From the NCBI RefSeq assembly GCF_003331055.1, contig NZ_PUQD01000052.1:1-39126 (forward strand): 39,126 nucleotides of DNA. Reading direction: 5' to 3'. Source of the DNA: Pseudomonas sp. AFG_SD02_1510_Pfu_092. Its GTDB lineage: Bacteria > Pseudomonadota > Gammaproteobacteria > Pseudomonadales > Pseudomonadaceae. The position numbers and the translations under genes are program-made. Each line of letters begins with the position of its first letter. The first letter of the stretch is position 1. Below are positions 1 to 8,881 of the stretch, one piece after another. A model generated the notes under the pieces. That model was not told the DNA's origin. It saw only the letters and a list, made by a program, of their open reading frames with translations, and ran no database searches.

Positions 1-109
1 AGCCACTTCCGGTTGTCGTGCGGGGCGGGGGCGCTCCGGCTATCCCGCCGCCCCCCCTTTATGTGCATGGGTGGGTGTTGGGTTTTGTCCCGCTAAGAGG
101 CCAGCACAG
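1..109. other. Contig-end sequence with a truncated REP
   Basis: The first roughly 88 bases are rich in G and C runs and carry no convincing gene. Positions 89-109 match the tail of the REP copy at 19523-19543 at 19 of 21 bases and end directly at the stop codon of the neighbouring lipoprotein gene. I read this as a REP that was cut by the assembly, followed outward by low-quality sequence. The ORFs that can be drawn here run antisense to the lipoprotein gene and are not supported. Confidence 0.55.
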
Positions 110-658
110 TCATTTGCCGGAACGCTGGAACCGTGCCACTTCGACGAACAGGTCGGAGTTGGCCGGATCATCCAGATACGCCAGCACGCGCGCCGCCGGG
201 CTGTCGATCAGCACGCCGTCGCCGTTGTCTTCCGGCACTTCGGTGCTGCGCCCGGTCAGCTCCTTGCTGTCCACCGCCTGCTGCACCTGTTCGACATCCA
301 GGTTGTACAGCACCAGCTCCTTGCCATCGACGATATCGAAACCACCGATCAGGAAGTTGCCGCCCAGGCGCTTGGGCACGCCAGCCGACAGGTACCAACG
401 GTTGCCGTGGCGCGACACGGTGAACACGTATTCTTCAGCGGCCTTGCCCTTGGCGGTGGCCACCGCCTTGTAGGCGTCACCGCCGCTGCGGCTGATCACA
501 AGCTTCAGCGGCTCGCCCCAGGCGTCCTTGCTGCTCCACTTGCCGAGCAGGGCCTTGGGCGCCGCCTGGTTGCTCGGCAACGGCTCATGGAAAGTCACCA
601 GACAACCGCCCAGCAGCAGGAATGACAAAGTCAACAACACCACACGCCAGGCTTTCAT
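110..658 (-). CDS. Putative outer-membrane lipoprotein of unknown function
   Basis: A 182-residue protein that I cannot assign to a named family. It begins with a positively charged tip and a hydrophobic stretch ending in a lipobox (LLGGC, Cys19), so it should be exported and lipid-anchored. The residue after the Cys is Leu, not Asp, which by the usual Lol rule points to the outer membrane. The rest is soluble-looking and contains no motif I recognise. The ATG is supported by an AGGAG about 6 bases upstream. It starts 29 bases after the TetR-type gene on the same strand, so the two are probably co-transcribed. The lipoprotein call is seen in the sequence; the function is unknown. Confidence 0.85.
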   Translation of the reverse strand: MKAWRVVLLTLSFLLLGGCLVTFHEPLPSNQAAPKALLGKWSSKDAWGEPLKLVISRSGGDAYKAVATAKGKAAEEYVFTVSRHGNRWYLSAGVPKRLGGNFLIGGFDIVDGKELVLYNLDVEQVQQAVDSKELTGRSTEVPEDNGDGVLIDSPAARVLAYLDDPANSDLFVEVARFQRSGK

Positions 659-687
659 CAGGTTCTCCTTGAAAAGTCGGTCTCGGC

Positions 688-1404
688 TCAGGCCGATGCC
701 AGCACCAGCTGCAGGTATCGGCTAAGCATAGCGAGCATCTGCCCATCGGCTTGCGCATTGGCATCCTTGAGCAGGCCCTGATATTCCATCTGCTCGATAA
801 TCGCCGTCAACATCTGGGCGTCCTGTTCCGGTTGCCGCGAGCCCACCACCTGCAGCAATTGCCGGGTGCCATGCAGCAATATCTGCTCATGCGCGCACAC
901 CAGCTCGGCCAGGCGCGGGCATAGCAGCGCCTCCTGGCGGAAGGCCTGCTCGGCCATCAGGAAGTCACGGCGGTTCAGCAACTGCCGCTGCACGTAGTCG
1001 GCGGTCATCCGCGCCACCTCGTCGGCCAGCCGGGCCCGCGCCTGCGGGCTGCCGTCGCCCTGGGCCAGCAGCTGGCGTAACACCACCTCGGTATTGGCCC
1101 ACAGCTTGGCCATGTAGGCGGCGCTGCGCTCGACGTACTGGGCGAAGGTGTCGGTGAGCAGGTCCTCGATGTCCTTGAAGTAGTAGGTGGTGGCCGACAG
1201 CGGCACACCGGCTTCAGCGGCCACCGCGCGGTGGCGCACGCCGCGCACGCCATCGCGCACGACGATGCGCATGGCGGCGTCGAGAATCAGCTGACGGCGC
1301 TGCTCGCTGCCTTGGCGGGCAGTCTTGCGGCCTTGGTATTGCACGCTTTCGGCGACGGCGGTGGCGATGCCGGCGGCGCCCTGGTGAGGCATTGCGGGTG
1401 TCAC
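688..1404 (-). CDS. TetR/AcrR-family transcriptional regulator
   Basis: An N-terminal helix-turn-helix of TetR type is clear: a basic leader (GRKTARQGSEQRR), then ILDAAMRIV, then a recognition region containing AEAGVPLSATTYYF followed by KDIEDLL. The C-terminal helical part would bind an unknown ligand and dimerise. The reading frame stays open much further upstream (to 1593), but that part runs through an inverted REP pair and is unlikely to be coding. I prefer the GTG at 1404, which has a GAGG 8 bases before it; the ATG at 1392 is the alternative and has a poor ribosome site. The downstream lipoprotein gene may be a target or an operon partner. No operator is obvious in the leader. Confidence 0.88.
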   Translation of the reverse strand: MTPAMPHQGAAGIATAVAESVQYQGRKTARQGSEQRRQLILDAAMRIVVRDGVRGVRHRAVAAEAGVPLSATTYYFKDIEDLLTDTFAQYVERSAAYMAKLWANTEVVLRQLLAQGDGSPQARARLADEVARMTADYVQRQLLNRRDFLMAEQAFRQEALLCPRLAELVCAHEQILLHGTRQLLQVVGSRQPEQDAQMLTAIIEQMEYQGLLKDANAQADGQMLAMLSRYLQLVLASA

Positions 1405-1434
1405 GGGGGGTACCTCATGAACATGGGTTGGCAG

Positions 1435-1540
1435 TACCGGCCTCTTCGCGGCTAAAGCCGCTCCCACAGAGTACGCCACACGCCTTGAGCGCTGTGCGGT
1501 TCCTGTGGGAGCGGCTTTAGCCGCGAAGAGGCCGGTACAG
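1435..1540. repeat. Inverted pair of REP elements
   Basis: Two copies of the P. putida-type REP lie head to head at about 1435-1470 and 1501-1540, separated by 30 bases. Each has an internal palindrome (CGCGGCtaaaGCCGC) and the flanking CTCCCACAG. The second copy is the reverse complement of the first. Together they could form a large hairpin between lysS and the TetR-type gene. Confidence 0.9.
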
Positions 1541-1561
1541 CCAATACAAGTGTACAGGCAA

Positions 1562-1587
1562 GAAAAAGCCGCCTCGAAAGGCGGCTC
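1562..1587 (-). terminator. Intrinsic terminator after lysS
   Basis: Read on the minus strand, a 7-bp GC stem (AGCCGCC / GGCGGCT, arms at 1580-1586 and 1567-1573) with a 6-base loop is followed by a run of five T. It lies just after the lysS stop codon at 1599. Confidence 0.85.
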
Positions 1588-1598
1588 GTTCAATCCAC

Positions 1599-3101
1599 TC
1601 AGGCTTGCGGACGCATGTGCGGGAACAGGATCACATCGCGAATCGACGGCGAGTTGGTCAGCAGCATCACCAGGCGGTCGATGCCGATGCCTTCGCCGGC
1701 GGTCGGCGGCATGCCGTACTCCAGGGCACGCACGAAATCGGCGTCGTAGTGCATGGCTTCGTCGTCACCGGCGTCCTTCTCGGCCACCTGGGCCAGGAAG
1801 CGCTCGGCCTGGTCTTCGGCATCGTTGAGCTCGGAGTAGGCGTTGGCGATCTCGCGGCCACCGATGAACAGCTCGAAGCGGTCGGTCACCGCCGGGTTGT
1901 CGTCGTTGCGACGCGCCAGTGGCGATACTTCGAACGGGTACTCGGTGATGAAGTGCGGCTGCTCCAGCTTGTGCTCGACCAGCTCTTCGAAAATCATCAC
2001 CTGCAGCTTGCCCAGGCCTTCGTGGCCGAGCACCTTGGCGCCGGCCTTCTTGGCGATCTCGCGGGCGCGGTCGACGTCCTGCAGGTCGGCAGCGGTCAGC
2101 TCCGGGTTGTACTTGAGGATCGAGTCGAATACCGACAGGCGGGCGAACGGCTCGCCGAAGTGGAACACCTTGTCGCCGTACGGCACATCGGTAGTGCCCA
2201 GCACCAGCTGCGCCAGCTCGCGGAACAGTTCCTCGGTGAGGTCCATGTTGTCGCGGTAGTCGGCGTAGGCCTGGTAGAACTCGAGCATGGTGAATTCAGG
2301 GTTGTGCCGGGTCGAGACGCCTTCGTTACGGAAGTTGCGGTTGATCTCGAACACTTTCTCGAAGCCACCCACAACAAGCCGCTTGAGGTACAGCTCCGGC
2401 GCGATACGCAGGAACATGGCCATGTCCAGGGCGTTGTGGTGGGTTTCGAACGGCTTGGCCGCGGCACCACCCGGGATGGTCTGCAGCATCGGCGTCTCGA
2501 CCTCGAGGAAATCACGCTCGATGAGGAACTTGCGAATGTGCGAGATCACCTGCGAACGCACACGGAAGGTGTGGCGGGTTTCTTCGTTGACCATCAGGTC
2601 GACGTAACGCTGGCGGTAGCGCTGCTCGGTGTCGGTCAGGCCGTGGTGCTTGTCGGGCAGCGGGCGCAGCGACTTGGTCAGCAGGCGCACGTTGGTCATC
2701 TCGACGTACAGGTCGCCCTTGCCGGAACGGGCCAGGGTGCCTTCGGCGCTGATGATGTCGCCCAGGTCCCAGGTCTTGACCGCTGCCAGGGTTTCTTCCG
2801 GCAGGGTCTTGCGGTTGACGTAGACCTGGATGCGCCCGGTCATGTCCTGGATGACCATGAACGAACCGCGGTTGAGCATGATGCGACCGGCGACCTTGAC
2901 CGGAATCGCTGCTGCTTCCAGTTCTTCCTTGGTCTTGTCCGCGTACTGCTTCTGCAGGTCGTTGCAGTAGCTGTCGCGACGGAAGTCATTGGGGAAGGCA
3001 TTGCCCTTGGCGCGCTCGGCGGCAAGCTTTTCCTTGCGCAGGGCGATCAGGGCGTTTTCTTCCTGTTGCAGGTCTTGCGCTTCGGTCTTGAGGTCGCTCA
3101 T
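1599..3101 (-). CDS. lysS: Lysine--tRNA ligase (class II)
   Basis: Charges tRNA-Lys with lysine in the cytoplasm. The 500 residues match the usual bacterial LysS length. An N-terminal OB fold (about 65-150) binds the anticodon. The class II catalytic core follows, with motif 1 near FLEVETPML (198-206), motif 2 around FRNEGVSTRHNPEF (257-270) and motif 3 GEGIGIDRL (469-477). The start ATG at 3101 gives the expected short charged N-terminal helix. It follows prfB by 94 bases on the same strand; prfB-lysS is a conserved gene pair. A strong terminator lies right after the stop. Confidence 0.98.
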   Translation of the reverse strand: MSDLKTEAQDLQQEENALIALRKEKLAAERAKGNAFPNDFRRDSYCNDLQKQYADKTKEELEAAAIPVKVAGRIMLNRGSFMVIQDMTGRIQVYVNRKTLPEETLAAVKTWDLGDIISAEGTLARSGKGDLYVEMTNVRLLTKSLRPLPDKHHGLTDTEQRYRQRYVDLMVNEETRHTFRVRSQVISHIRKFLIERDFLEVETPMLQTIPGGAAAKPFETHHNALDMAMFLRIAPELYLKRLVVGGFEKVFEINRNFRNEGVSTRHNPEFTMLEFYQAYADYRDNMDLTEELFRELAQLVLGTTDVPYGDKVFHFGEPFARLSVFDSILKYNPELTAADLQDVDRAREIAKKAGAKVLGHEGLGKLQVMIFEELVEHKLEQPHFITEYPFEVSPLARRNDDNPAVTDRFELFIGGREIANAYSELNDAEDQAERFLAQVAEKDAGDDEAMHYDADFVRALEYGMPPTAGEGIGIDRLVMLLTNSPSIRDVILFPHMRPQA

Positions 3102-3195
3102 TTCGTCATTCTTTCCATCAGGTGTTCGTTGCCCCTTTCGGGCAGGGCACGCGGCAACGGCCCCAGGGCCAGTTGCCGCGGCGGTTGGGTGCGGC

Positions 3196-4291
3196 TTACA
3201 GCCCCTGCTTCAGGCTCGCTTCCAGGTACTGGTCGAGGTCGCCGTCCAGGACCTTCTGGCAGTCGCTGCGCTCGACGCCGGTACGCAGGTCCTTGATGCG
3301 CGAGTCATCCAGCACGTAGGAGCGGATCTGGTGGCCCCAGCCGATGTCCGACTTGCTGTCTTCCAGCGCCTGCGAGGCGGCATTGCGCTTCTGCATTTCC
3401 AGCTCGTACAACTTGGCCCGCAGCATTTTCATGGCGGTGTCCTTGTTGGCGTGCTGGGAGCGTTCGTTCTGGCAAGCCACCACGGTGTTGGTCGGCACGT
3501 GGGTGATACGCACCGCCGAGTCGGTGGTGTTGACGTGCTGGCCACCGGCACCGGAGGAACGGTAGGTGTCGATGCGCAGGTCGGCCGGGTTGATCTCGAT
3601 CTCGACCTTGTCGTCGATCTCCGGCGACACGAACACCGCCGAGAACGAGGTGTGGCGACGGGCACCGGAGTCGAACGGGCTCTTGCGCACCAGGCGGTGC
3701 ACGCCGATCTCGGTGCGCAGCCAGCCGAAGGCGTACTCGCCCTTGATGTGCACGGTGGCGCCCTTGATGCCGGCGACTTCACCTTCGGAAAGTTCGATGA
3801 TGGTGGCGTCGAAACCACGCTTGTCGGCCCAGCGCAGGTACATGCGCAGCAGGATGTTGGCCCAGTCCTGCGCCTCGGTACCACCGGAGCCGGCCTGGAT
3901 GTCCAGGTAGGCGTTGTTCATGTCCATCTCGCCGCTGAACATGCGACGGAACTCGAGCTGGGCCAGTTTTTCTTCCAGGCCTTCCAGTTCGGTCACGACG
4001 TCGCCGACGGCGCTTTCGTCATTTTCCTCGACAGCCATGTCGAGCAGGTCCTGGCAATCCGCCAGGCCGCCGGACAGCTTGTCCAGGGTCTCGACCACCT
4101 GCGCCAGCATGGCACGCTCGCGGCCAAGGGCCTGAGCGTACTCGGGCTTGTTCCAGACGTTGGGGTCTTCCAGCTCGCGGTTGACTTCGATCAGGCGGTC
4201 ATGCTTGTGATCGTAGTCAAAGATACCCCCGAATGGACTGGGAACGTTCGGTGAGGTCCTTGATGGTGTTCAGGATCGGTTGGATTTCCAT
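3196..4291 (-). CDS. prfB: Peptide chain release factor 2, with programmed +1 frameshift
   Basis: Recognises UGA and UAA stop codons and triggers peptide release. The gene is read in two frames: 24 codons from ATG at 4291, then an in-frame TGA at 4217-4219, where a +1 shift continues to the stop at 3196, giving 364 residues as expected for RF2. The shift site reads CGG GGG TAT CTT TGA C, with a Shine-Dalgarno-like G run just before the CTT slip codon, as in the classical autoregulatory RF2 frameshift. The SPF tripeptide that reads the stop codon and the catalytic GGQ are both present. Low RF2 should raise frameshifting and restore RF2. A plain ORF search finds only an N-terminally truncated 304-residue piece from 4110. 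Confidence 0.97.
4217..4231 (-). promoter_or_regulatory. prfB: prfB programmed +1 frameshift site
   Basis: Minus strand CGGGGGTATCTTTGA: internal SD-like GGGGG, spacer TAT, slippery CTT (4220-4222) and in-frame TGA (4217-4219) followed by C. The arrangement matches the established bacterial RF2 recoding signal in every key element. Confidence 0.96.
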
Positions 4292-4406
4292 GGTCTGGCT
4301 ACTCGCACGAATTCGGTGAAAAGCCCGCGAGTATAACCGAGTCCGCCGCAAGGCGGCAGACCCGCCGGGCGGTAGCATGTATATCGAGCACTTGGAAATT
4401 GCACGG

Positions 4407-4460
4407 TCCCTGTGGGAGCGGCCTTGCGTCGCGATTGGGCCGCGCAGCGGCCCCGGCGAT
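4407..4460. repeat. Single REP element downstream of wspR
   Basis: CCTGTGGGAGCGG head followed by CCTTGCGTCGCGA and a GGGCCGCgcaGCGGCCC hairpin. The variant core differs from the CGCGGG type seen elsewhere in the window. It lies between the wspR stop (4515) and the prfB start (4291) and could help end wsp transcription. Confidence 0.8.
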
Positions 4461-4514
4461 ATCTGCTGCTGAGCTGAAAATCAGGGGCCCCGCCAGCTTC
4501 AGCGCTTCAGCGTT

Positions 4515-5519
4515 TCAGGCGATGCCAACCCGGTTGCGCCCACTGTTCTTGGCCTGGTACAGGCCCTTGTCCGCGGCCGAGATCAGTTGCCGCCAGTGGC
4601 TGCCGATGGCCGGGGTCTGGGTGGCCAGGCCGATGCTCACGGTGAGGAACGAGTCGGCCACCGGGGCGGTGTGCGGGATGCCCAGGCCGAGCACGGTCTG
4701 GCGCAGCTTCTCGGCGACCAGGCGTGCCCCGCCCGGCGAGGTGTTGGGCAACACCAGGACGAACTCCTCGCCGCCATAGCGCGCCGGCAGGTCGGTCGGC
4801 CGCGCGCACGAGCCGCGGATCGCCTCGGCCACCTGGCGCAAGGCCTCGTCACCGGCCAGGTGGCCGAAGTTGTCGTTATAGGCCTTGAAGTAGTCCACAT
4901 CGATCATCAGCAGCGACAACTGCTGCTGCTCACGCATGGCCCGGCGCCATTCCAGCTCCAGGTACTCGTCGAAGTGGCGGCGGTTGGACAACCCGGTCAG
5001 GCCATCGGAATTCATCAGCCGCTGCAGCATCAGGTTGGAATCGAGCAACTGCTGCTGGCTGACGCGCAAGGCGCGGTAGGCCTCGTCGCGCTGCAGCAAG
5101 GTCAGGTAAGAGCGCGAATGGTAGCGAATGCGCGCCACCAGTTCGATGTTGTCCGGCAGCTTGACCAGGTAATCGTTGGCCCCCGCGGCAAAGGCCGCGC
5201 TCTTGACCAACGGGTCTTCCTTGGTCGACAGGACGATGATCGGGATGTCCTGGGTCGCCGGGTTGTTGCGGTATTCACGCACCAGGGTCAGCCCGTCGAG
5301 GCCCGGCATGATCAGGTCCTGAAGAATGACCGTGGGCTTGATGCGCACGGCCTGGGCCACCGCCTGGTGCGGGTCGGCACAGAAATGGAAGTCGATGTCC
5401 TCTTCACTGGCCAGGCCACGCCGCACCGCCTCGCCAATCATGGCCTGGTCATCGACCAGCAACACCATTGCCGAGTTCTCGTTGGGGGTCGTGAAACCTT
5501 CGATCGGTAAATCATTCAT
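4515..5519 (-). CDS. wspR: WspR, response regulator diguanylate cyclase
   Basis: Output of the Wsp surface-sensing pathway: when phosphorylated it makes c-di-GMP from two GTP. The 334 residues comprise a receiver domain (about 18-135; acidic pair D23-D24, phospho-acceptor Asp near 68 in ILQDLIMPG, Lys120), a coiled-coil linker (about 140-170) and a GGDEF domain. The active-site signature is GGEEF (249-253). An RPTD motif at 240-243, five residues before it, is the RxxD inhibitory I-site, so product feedback should work. All catalytic residues look intact. It starts 51 bases after wspF and is the last gene of the operon. Confidence 0.97.
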   Translation of the reverse strand: MNDLPIEGFTTPNENSAMVLLVDDQAMIGEAVRRGLASEEDIDFHFCADPHQAVAQAVRIKPTVILQDLIMPGLDGLTLVREYRNNPATQDIPIIVLSTKEDPLVKSAAFAAGANDYLVKLPDNIELVARIRYHSRSYLTLLQRDEAYRALRVSQQQLLDSNLMLQRLMNSDGLTGLSNRRHFDEYLELEWRRAMREQQQLSLLMIDVDYFKAYNDNFGHLAGDEALRQVAEAIRGSCARPTDLPARYGGEEFVLVLPNTSPGGARLVAEKLRQTVLGLGIPHTAPVADSFLTVSIGLATQTPAIGSHWRQLISAADKGLYQAKNSGRNRVGIA

Positions 5520-5570
5520 ACCTGTTCACCCGATCACTACCGGCCTGGCGGCGTGATTCAATACGCTTCG

Positions 5571-6584
5571 TCATTTTCCGAAAAATTCCATCAAACGCCC
5601 GGCTATGCGTTCCAGCGGGCGGACTTCCACTGCGGCATCGATCGCCGCAGCAGCCTTGGGCATGCCGTACACCGCGCTGCTGGCCTGGTCCTGAGCGATG
5701 GTCAGGAAACCCTGCTGGCGCATCAGCTTCAGGCCCTGGGCGCCGTCGCGGCCCATGCCGGTCAGCAACACCCCCACCGCATCGCCGGTCCAATAACGCG
5801 CCACGCTCTCGAAGAACACATCGATCGAGGGCCGGTATATTTCGTTGACCGGTTCGGCAGTGTAGGCCAGTTGGCCGTTCTGTAGCAGGCGAATATGGTG
5901 GTTGGTGCCGGCCAGCAGGACCTGGCCGGGCTGCGGCGGTTCGCCTTCACGGGCCAGGCGCACCGGCAGGCCGGCCGCGCTGCTGAGCCATTCGGCCATG
6001 CCTGCGGCAAACACCTGGTCAACATGCTGGACCAGCACGATGGCCGCCGGAAACGCCGCCGGCAGGCCCTTGAGCAGCACTTCGAGGGCGGCCGGGCCGC
6101 CTGCGGACGAGCCGATCGCCACCAGCCCGCGATGCTGCGACGCGACCCGCACGGGCGCAGCGACCGGGCGCGCCGCCGGGGCACGCTGCTGGCCGATCAG
6201 CCAGCTGATGTTGAGAATCTTGCGCAGCAATGGCGCAACCGCTTCGCGCGGATCGCCCGCGCCCAGGGCCGGCGTGTCGACCACATCGAGGGCGCCATGG
6301 CCCATGGCCTCGAACACACGGTGCATGTTCTGCTTGCGGTCGACCGTCACGATGACGATGGCGCAGGGGGTTTCGGCCATGATCCTGCGGGTGGCCTCGA
6401 CGCCATCCATCACCGGCATGATCAGGTCCATGAGGATCAGGTCTGGTACCTCTTCCGCGCACCGCTGCACCGCCTCGGCACCGTTGCCGGCCACCCATAT
6501 CACCTGGTGCGCGGGCTCGAAAGCGACTGCCCGGCGCAGCGCCTCGACGGCCATGGGCATGTCGTTGACGATGGCGATCTTCAT
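5571..6584 (-). CDS. wspF: WspF, CheB-like protein-glutamate methylesterase
   Basis: Removes methyl groups from WspA and so damps signalling; loss of WspF locks the pathway on in other Pseudomonas (the wrinkly-spreader phenotype). The 337 residues have an N-terminal receiver (phospho-acceptor D53 in LILMDLIMPVMDG) and a C-terminal CheB esterase domain with the serine in GSSAGG (S160), His in VQHVD (H187) and Asp in GMGRDG (D280). All three catalytic positions are present, so the brake appears functional. The start overlaps the wspE stop by 4 bases, a sign of translational coupling. Confidence 0.97.
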   Translation of the reverse strand: MKIAIVNDMPMAVEALRRAVAFEPAHQVIWVAGNGAEAVQRCAEEVPDLILMDLIMPVMDGVEATRRIMAETPCAIVIVTVDRKQNMHRVFEAMGHGALDVVDTPALGAGDPREAVAPLLRKILNISWLIGQQRAPAARPVAAPVRVASQHRGLVAIGSSAGGPAALEVLLKGLPAAFPAAIVLVQHVDQVFAAGMAEWLSSAAGLPVRLAREGEPPQPGQVLLAGTNHHIRLLQNGQLAYTAEPVNEIYRPSIDVFFESVARYWTGDAVGVLLTGMGRDGAQGLKLMRQQGFLTIAQDQASSAVYGMPKAAAAIDAAVEVRPLERIAGRLMEFFGK

Positions 6585-8881
6585 CCTTGAGCACCTCCGA
6601 TCAGCTCAATCACAGCATCCAGCAACGCATCGTCATGGAAACTGGCCTTTGCCAAATAGTAGTCGGCGCCGGCATCCAGGCCACGCCGTCGGTCTTCCTC
6701 GCGGTCCTTGTAGGACACCACCATCACCGGCAGCGATTGCAGGCGCTGGTCGCGGCGTACCAGGGTGACCAGCTCGATGCCGTCCATGCGTGGCATGTCG
6801 ATGTCGGTGATCAGCAGGTCGAAGTCCTCGGCACGCAGGGCGTTCCAGCCATCCATGCCATCCACCGCCACGGCCACATCGTAGCCACGGTTGCCGAGCA
6901 GCTTGCGCTGCAGCTCACGCACGGTCAGCGAGTCGTCGACCACCAGGATGCGCTTGCGCGCCACGCCACGGGCGCCGCCGCTGCCGCGGGCGATACGCTC
7001 CAGGCTGCCGGTGCTGAGCAGTTTGTCCAGCGAGCGCAGCAGGTCCTCGACATCGACGATCAGCACCACCGAGCCGTCGTCGAGCAAGGCACCGGAAGAA
7101 ATGTCCTGGACCTTGCCCAGGCGTGGGTCGAGCGGCATCACCACCAGCACCCGCTCGCCCACCAGCCGCTCCACGGCCACGCCGTAGAGTTGCTCGCGTT
7201 CGCGGATCACCACCACCCGCAGGCTGCTTTCCTGGGTTTGCCCGGCCGGACGGTTGAGCAGCTGGCTGGCCGCCACCAGGCCGATGTGCCGGCCTTCGTG
7301 CCAGAAGTGCTGGCGCCCTTCGATCTGCACGATCTGCTCGGCGCTCACCTCCAGCGTGCGTTCGATATGGGCGAGCGGGAAGGCATAGGCCTCGCCGCCC
7401 ACCTCGACCACCAGGCTGCGCACCACCGACAAGGTCAGCGGTACCTGCAGGTGGAAGCGACAGCCCTGCCCGGCAAGCTGGGTCAGCTCGATCGAGCCGC
7501 GCAGCTCACGGATCATGTGCTGCACCGCATCCAGGCCGACGCCGCGCCCGGACACTTCGGTCACCTTGTCGCGCAGGCTGAAACCGGGCAGGAACAGGAA
7601 CGTCAGCAGTTCCGCCTCGCTCATCCGCGCCACCGTGTCGGCGGGCGACAGGGCGCGCTCGACGATGCTGCTGCGCAGGCGCTCGAGGTCGATACCGGCG
7701 CCGTCGTCGATCAGTTCCAGGCTGAGCATGCCGGCCTGGTGCGAGGCGCGCAGGCGGATCACGCCCTCCTCCGCCTTGCCCGCCAGCAGGCGCCGCTCGG
7801 GCTGCTCGATGCCATGGTCGACCGCGTTACGCAACAGGTGCGTCAGCGGCGCTTCGAGTTTTTCCAGCACATCGCGGTCGACCTGGGTCTTTTCCCCTTC
7901 CACCAGCAAGCGCACCGGTTTGCCCAGCGAGCGGCCAAGGTCGCGCACCATGCGGCTTTGGCCGTTCAATACATCGGCAAACGGCCGCATCCGGCAGGCC
8001 AGCGCGGTGTCGTACAACAGCTGTGCGCGCTGGCTTGCCTGCCAGCCGAACTCGTCCAGGTCGGCCGCCTGCTGTTGCAGGATCTGCTGGGTTTCCGCCA
8101 GCAGGCGCTGGGTCTGCGCCAGGGCGTCGAGCACTTCGCCGCTCTGGCCGCTGTCCTCCAGCTGCATGCGCAAGCCGTCGAGCGCCTGCATGCCTTGCCC
8201 GTGCATGCGCTTGAGGCGTTGCAGCGTGGCCAGGTAAGGCTTGAGCCGCTGGGTTTCCACCAGCGACTTGCTGGACAGGTCGAGCAGGCTGTTGAGGCGG
8301 TCGGCGGTCACCCGCAGCACCCGCTCCGTACCTTCACCGACACGCTTGCCCGCCTTGCGACGCGGCGTCGGCTCGGCCTCGTTTTCTGCCTCGAGGGTGG
8401 CCGCAGGCTGCGCTAGCGGCTCAGGTTGCACGGCCGGCGTCGGCAGCGGCGGCGTCGGCATGCCGGCTGGCCTGGCAGGCACGGCCGCTGCCCCAGGGTC
8501 GAGCAGGCTGGCCATTTGCGCGAGGAACACCGGCAGGGTCGCCTGCGCCCCGGCATCGCCCGGCGTGGCGATGCGCATCAGCAGGTCGGTACCTTGCAGC
8601 AGCGCATCGATATGCTCGGCGCTCAGCCGCAAGCGCCCTTCCTGGGCGGCCACCAGGCAGTCTTCCATGACATGGGCGACGCTGACACCAGCGTCCACCC
8701 CGACGATCCGCGCCGCCCCCTTCAGCGAATGGGCGGCGCGCATGCAGGCCTCGAGCTGGTCGGCCTGCGTAGGGTTACGCTCCAGCGCCATCAGGCCGGC
8801 GCTGAGCACCTGGGTCTGCGCCTCGGCCTCCAGGCTGAACAGCTCGAGCAACGATGCGTCGCGCATTTGCTCTGGGGTCAT
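6581..8881 (-). CDS. wspE: WspE, hybrid CheA-type histidine kinase with receiver
   Basis: Central kinase of the Wsp system; it phosphorylates WspR and WspF. The 766 residues run: Hpt domain with phospho-His H51 in AAHSLKG; Pro/Ala-rich linker (about 130-180); dimerisation helices; HATPase with the N-box LLRNAVDHGIE and later GRGVGLD; CheW-like coupling domain; and a C-terminal receiver with phospho-acceptor D693 in LLITDIDMPRMDG and Lys in YLAKA. The fused receiver is characteristic of WspE and not of simple CheA. It overlaps wspD and wspF by 4 bases each. Confidence 0.97.
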   Translation of the reverse strand: MTPEQMRDASLLELFSLEAEAQTQVLSAGLMALERNPTQADQLEACMRAAHSLKGAARIVGVDAGVSVAHVMEDCLVAAQEGRLRLSAEHIDALLQGTDLLMRIATPGDAGAQATLPVFLAQMASLLDPGAAAVPARPAGMPTPPLPTPAVQPEPLAQPAATLEAENEAEPTPRRKAGKRVGEGTERVLRVTADRLNSLLDLSSKSLVETQRLKPYLATLQRLKRMHGQGMQALDGLRMQLEDSGQSGEVLDALAQTQRLLAETQQILQQQAADLDEFGWQASQRAQLLYDTALACRMRPFADVLNGQSRMVRDLGRSLGKPVRLLVEGEKTQVDRDVLEKLEAPLTHLLRNAVDHGIEQPERRLLAGKAEEGVIRLRASHQAGMLSLELIDDGAGIDLERLRSSIVERALSPADTVARMSEAELLTFLFLPGFSLRDKVTEVSGRGVGLDAVQHMIRELRGSIELTQLAGQGCRFHLQVPLTLSVVRSLVVEVGGEAYAFPLAHIERTLEVSAEQIVQIEGRQHFWHEGRHIGLVAASQLLNRPAGQTQESSLRVVVIREREQLYGVAVERLVGERVLVVMPLDPRLGKVQDISSGALLDDGSVVLIVDVEDLLRSLDKLLSTGSLERIARGSGGARGVARKRILVVDDSLTVRELQRKLLGNRGYDVAVAVDGMDGWNALRAEDFDLLITDIDMPRMDGIELVTLVRRDQRLQSLPVMVVSYKDREEDRRRGLDAGADYYLAKASFHDDALLDAVIELIGGAQG

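Noticed and set aside
1605..3296. 563-codon plus-strand frame
   Set aside because: Antisense to lysS; no recognisable domains.
3196..4110. prfB as a truncated or frameshifted pseudogene
   Set aside because: The break is the classical programmed RF2 frameshift, with every element present and the full length restored.
6587..8416. 609-codon plus-strand frame
   Set aside because: Antisense to wspE, which has all kinase motifs; the His/Gln/Ala-rich product is a codon-bias shadow.
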